Shown here: positions 61,661-64,000 of the stretch, piece by piece
How positions within the stretch are numbered: position 1 is the stretch's first letter
Layout of the letters: every line of letters begins with the position of its first letter
Source of the DNA: Natronococcus roseus
GTDB taxonomy: Archaea; Halobacteriota; Halobacteria; Halobacteriales; Natrialbaceae
Direction: 5' to 3'
Length of the DNA: 64,000 nucleotides
NCBI RefSeq assembly: GCF_043677095.1
Contig: NZ_JBHLJR010000003.1
Coordinates: 434,001-498,000, forward strand
Made by a program: the position numbers and the translations under genes
The notes under the pieces: model-generated
Seen by the model: the letters and a program-made list of their open reading frames with translations, nothing else
Database searches by the model: none
What the model was told of the DNA's origin: nothing

Positions 61661-63201
61661 GCGTCGAGCGACCGTTCGGGAACGCCCTTCGCTTCGGGCG
61701 GACGATGGGCCGCGGCCTCCGGGCCGTGAAGTGGCGCTCGGTCGCGCTGTTCCTCTCGGCGCTGGTGCCGTTCGGGCTGCTGATAAACGTGATGAACGCG
61801 GGAACGCTGTACGCGATCGCACTGTTAAGCGGGCTCTTCGTGTGCTACTTGCTCTGGAGCTACTACGTCGTCGAGCGCAACCCTCGGTACGAGTCCCTGT
61901 TCGGGATACGGGCGCTGGTCGTCGGCGGGGTCGGCTACCTCGCGACGATCGTCTGGCTGGGCTGGCTCACCCCCTCGCCGATCGCCGTCGTCCACCTGGG
62001 CGCGGTCGTGTTGATCTTCGCGTACTACTGGTTTATCGCGTTCATCGCGTTCTTCCACGACCAGATCGGCCGCTCGAAGTACGTGCCCAGGCCACCGTAC
62101 CCGAACGTGACCGTCCTGATTCCCGCGTACAACGAGGAGGGGTACGTCGGTCGGACGATTCAGGCGCTGCTCGACGCCGACTACCCCGCCGAACGGCTCG
62201 AGATCGTCGCGGTCGACGACGGGTCGACCGACGGAACCCTCGCCGAGGCGAGCGCGTTCGCCGCCGCCTCGGATCGGGTCTCGGTCGTCAGCAAGGCAAA
62301 CGGCGGCAAGTACTCCGCACTGAACTACGGATTGCTGTTCGCAGACGGCGACGTCATCGTCACCGTCGACGCCGACAGCATCGTCGACCGCGACGCCCTG
62401 AAACGGATCGTCGCCCCCTTCGAGGCCAACCCGAAGATCGGCGCCGTCGCGAGCAACGTCACAATCTGGAATCGCGACTCGCTCATCACCCGCTGTCAAC
62501 AGCTCGAGTACACGATCGGCGTCAACATCTACCGGCGGGCGTTGGACTACTTCGGCATCGTGATGGTCGTTCCCGGCTGTCTGGGCGCCTACCGCCGCGA
62601 GGTGCTCGAGGAGGTGTTCGCCTACGACCCCGACACCCTCACCGAGGACTTCGACGTCACGATGAAGGTGCTCCGGGCCGGCCACCGCGTCTCGGTCAGC
62701 GACGCCCGCGTCTACACGGAGGCGCCGGCGACCTGGCGAGACCTCTACCGCCAGCGTCTACGCTGGTACCGCGGCAACTACATGACCGTCTTCAAACACT
62801 GGCCGGTCGTCACGGATTCGTCCTACGGCTACCTCAGTCGGATCGCGCTGCCGTTCCGACTGGTCGAGATGTTCTTCCTCCCGCTGGCGAGTTTCGTCAT
62901 CCTCGCGTACATCGCCTGGCTCGTCCTCGCGGGGTACGTGACGACCGTCCTCGCAGTGTTCGTCTTCTTTACGAGTATCGTCTTCCTGATCGCCGCCCTC
63001 GGTATTCAGATCGAGGGCGAGGACTGGCGGCTGCTCGTCTACGCCCCGTTGCTCGTCGTGGGTTACAAGCAGTTCCACGACGCGCTCAACATCCGCTGTC
63101 TACTGGACGTCCTGATCGACCGCGACCTCGCCTGGACGCGGGCGAACCGGATCGAACAGGACTCGAGTGCCGACGCCGAGCCCACCCGATCGGCCGACTG
63201 A
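61657..63201 (+). CDS. Family 2 processive glycosyltransferase (hyaluronan/chitin synthase-like)
   Basis: The 514-residue protein has TM helices before the catalytic domain (about residues 25-145), then the GT2 sequence VTVLIPAYNEEGYVGRTIQALL, VDDGSTDGT, VTVDADSIVDRDAL, LTEDFDVTMKVLRAG and the processivity motif QRLRWYRGNY. Three or four C-terminal helices follow. It is of the NodC/HAS/PgaC type, which makes and exports amino-sugar polymers. Coupling to a deacetylase gene resembles the bacterial PgaB-PgaC logic. Confidence 0.9.
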   Translation: MSVERPFGNALRFGRTMGRGLRAVKWRSVALFLSALVPFGLLINVMNAGTLYAIALLSGLFVCYLLWSYYVVERNPRYESLFGIRALVVGGVGYLATIVWLGWLTPSPIAVVHLGAVVLIFAYYWFIAFIAFFHDQIGRSKYVPRPPYPNVTVLIPAYNEEGYVGRTIQALLDADYPAERLEIVAVDDGSTDGTLAEASAFAAASDRVSVVSKANGGKYSALNYGLLFADGDVIVTVDADSIVDRDALKRIVAPFEANPKIGAVASNVTIWNRDSLITRCQQLEYTIGVNIYRRALDYFGIVMVVPGCLGAYRREVLEEVFAYDPDTLTEDFDVTMKVLRAGHRVSVSDARVYTEAPATWRDLYRQRLRWYRGNYMTVFKHWPVVTDSSYGYLSRIALPFRLVEMFFLPLASFVILAYIAWLVLAGYVTTVLAVFVFFTSIVFLIAALGIQIEGEDWRLLVYAPLLVVGYKQFHDALNIRCLLDVLIDRDLAWTRANRIEQDSSADAEPTRSAD

Positions 63202-63373
63202 CGCCGCCTGAGACGGGACGTCGGGCCGGCTCAGTTTCAGCAGGTCTTTGCGCGTCTGGTCCGTAGCTGTGGGACGAACCGGCTGATCCCTCGAGTCGTG
63301 ACTGGATCAGCGTGATCGACAGATGGCACGGAAAGACCACTACTACAACTACCCCTCTTGATCTGTTTCATCT

Positions 63374-63460
63374 ACTATAGTAACAACTGAAACTGTTTGC
63401 CACCGATCACACAGCCGTCGTGCGATCGGGTGCGCACTGACTTTCAGTGGCTACTATAGT
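63374..63460. mobile_element. MITE-like palindromic element with 19-bp terminal inverted repeats
   Basis: ACTATAGTA-ACA-ACTGAAA at 63374-63392 is matched at 17 of 19 positions by the reverse complement of 63442-63460, and the inner parts also pair (CACCGATC / GATCGGGTG). The whole 87 bases form an imperfect palindrome. CTACTATAGT is also directly repeated at 63372-63381 and 63451-63460 and could be a target duplication. No coding capacity. It may be a MITE of a haloarchaeal insertion-sequence family, which I cannot name. Confidence 0.5.
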
Positions 63461-63968
63461 TCTGACAGCGACACTCGTGTGCGATTTGTGAAAAATTCTT
63501 GATATAATCATGGACGGCAACTGCGAGGTCGAACATCGCATCGGCCTGTTGAGCGGCAGCGACAGTCTCGCGGTAGTACGCTGCTGCGCGGTTGTCACGG
63601 TAGAGTTGCTTCATCCGCCGCGCAGTTTCATCGGTGACGAGATGGAGATCGGCACCGCGGTCGTATGCCCGGTCGTGTCCCTCGCGGAAGTCATCTATCG
63701 TATCGTTCGACGCGGTGAGTGCGTAGAACTCGAGGGTGCGCTCGATGGCAGCGAAAGACATCTCGATGACGCTCGTATGGTAGCCGTCGTGCTTGCGGAG
63801 CAGACGGCACGCATCGAGGAGGCGGCACGCCTTCCGAAGTTGAATCACGTTGGGATCGTGAGCATTCGGGTCGAGTCCTTCCTCGTAGTCGGGACGACCC
63901 AGTTGGCCGGTGAAGGCATCCTCGGCGTGTGCGACTGCATCGACGAGGGCATCGGGTTCGTCAGGCAT
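63444..63968 (-). CDS. HEPN-like uncharacterised protein, possible toxin of an MNT-HEPN pair
   Basis: The 174-residue helical protein from the ATG at 63968 resembles haloarchaeal HEPN-domain proteins. It has RLLRKH (fits R-phi-x3-H) near residue 54 and a C-terminal YRDNRAAAYYRETVAAAQQADAMFDLA. The start overlaps the end of an upstream gene (ATGCCTGA), typical of nucleotidyltransferase-HEPN pairs. The last five residues (NYSSH) and the stop are supplied by the MITE-like repeat, so the native C-terminus may be lost. Confidence 0.62.
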   Translation of the reverse strand: MPDEPDALVDAVAHAEDAFTGQLGRPDYEEGLDPNAHDPNVIQLRKACRLLDACRLLRKHDGYHTSVIEMSFAAIERTLEFYALTASNDTIDDFREGHDRAYDRGADLHLVTDETARRMKQLYRDNRAAAYYRETVAAAQQADAMFDLAVAVHDYIKNFSQIAHECRCQNYSSH

Positions 63969-64000
63969 CACTCATCACCTCGCACTTGAGGTCGCTGAGA
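63961..64000 (-). CDS. C-terminal end of an upstream gene, truncated by window
   Basis: On the minus strand the frame entering from beyond 64000 reads LSDLKCEVMSDA and stops at 63963-63961, overlapping the ATG at 63968. Its position before a HEPN-like gene suggests a nucleotidyltransferase (MNT) antitoxin, but too little is visible to identify it. Confidence 0.4.
   Translation of the reverse strand, partial: LSDLKCEVMSDA

Overview
The window is high-GC DNA (roughly two thirds G+C by eye) that encodes very acidic proteins. Archaeal information-processing genes are present: aIF1A, PCNA, the primase large subunit, a clamp-loader small subunit, Hjc, tRNase Z and Trm-G10. Haloarchaeal families such as HalOD1, HalX, DUF7282 and blue copper lipoproteins, frequent CTCGAG and very rare CTAG all point to a haloarchaeal chromosome, probably of the Natrialbaceae group. 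Most of it looks like core chromosome. I found no tRNA, rRNA, CRISPR array, prophage or replication origin.

Region 1-9.7 kb: the end of a tRNA G10 methyltransferase, then an AbrB/VapB-type antitoxin. Its PIN toxin partner lacks its N-terminus and is split by an IS200/IS605 element carrying tnpA, tnpB and a hairpin-rich RNA region. After that come a nucleoside deoxyribosyltransferase-like gene, a RidA protein, a hotdog thioesterase, an RFC-like ATPase, a DUF7282 secreted protein, tRNase Z and a small zinc protein.

Region 9.7-21 kb: a GCS2-type carboxylate-amine ligase paired with a class I glutamine amidotransferase, an aldo/keto reductase, a membrane pair containing an HTTM-DCC fusion, the DUF460 nuclease-like protein, aIF1A, an alanine-glyoxylate-type aminotransferase and a DMT exporter.

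Region 21-35 kb: a blue copper lipoprotein with a tandem-repeat acidic tail, an MFS transporter, the metY-metX operon, serB, an MscS channel, a second DMT transporter, serA, hisI, a coiled-coil protein, UspA and an HPP protein. Serine and methionine synthesis cluster loosely here, and S-adenosylhomocysteine handling (a deaminase and AhcY) follows at 43-46 kb.

Region 35-47 kb: a phosphohexomutase, a beta-propeller protein coupled to an FkbM methyltransferase, and a surface-glycan group (flippase, GNAT, polysaccharide deacetylase).

Region 47-64 kb: a CPBP protease, Hjc, a 7TM histidine kinase, an AidB-like acyl-CoA dehydrogenase, a SWIM protein, a frameshifted small membrane gene, priL divergent from a hydrolase across phased GTAAC/GTTAC palindromes, HalOD1, PCNA, a kinase remnant, REC-kinase and HxlR-REC-HalX regulators. 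The region ends with a TackOD1-like/DUF2334 deacetylase coupled to a hyaluronan-synthase-like glycosyltransferase, a MITE-like palindrome and a HEPN-like gene behind the tail of another gene.

The strongest candidates for undescribed biology are the GCS2-GATase pair, the HTTM-DCC pair, the zinc-domain/deacetylase/GT2 unit and the priL operator array.
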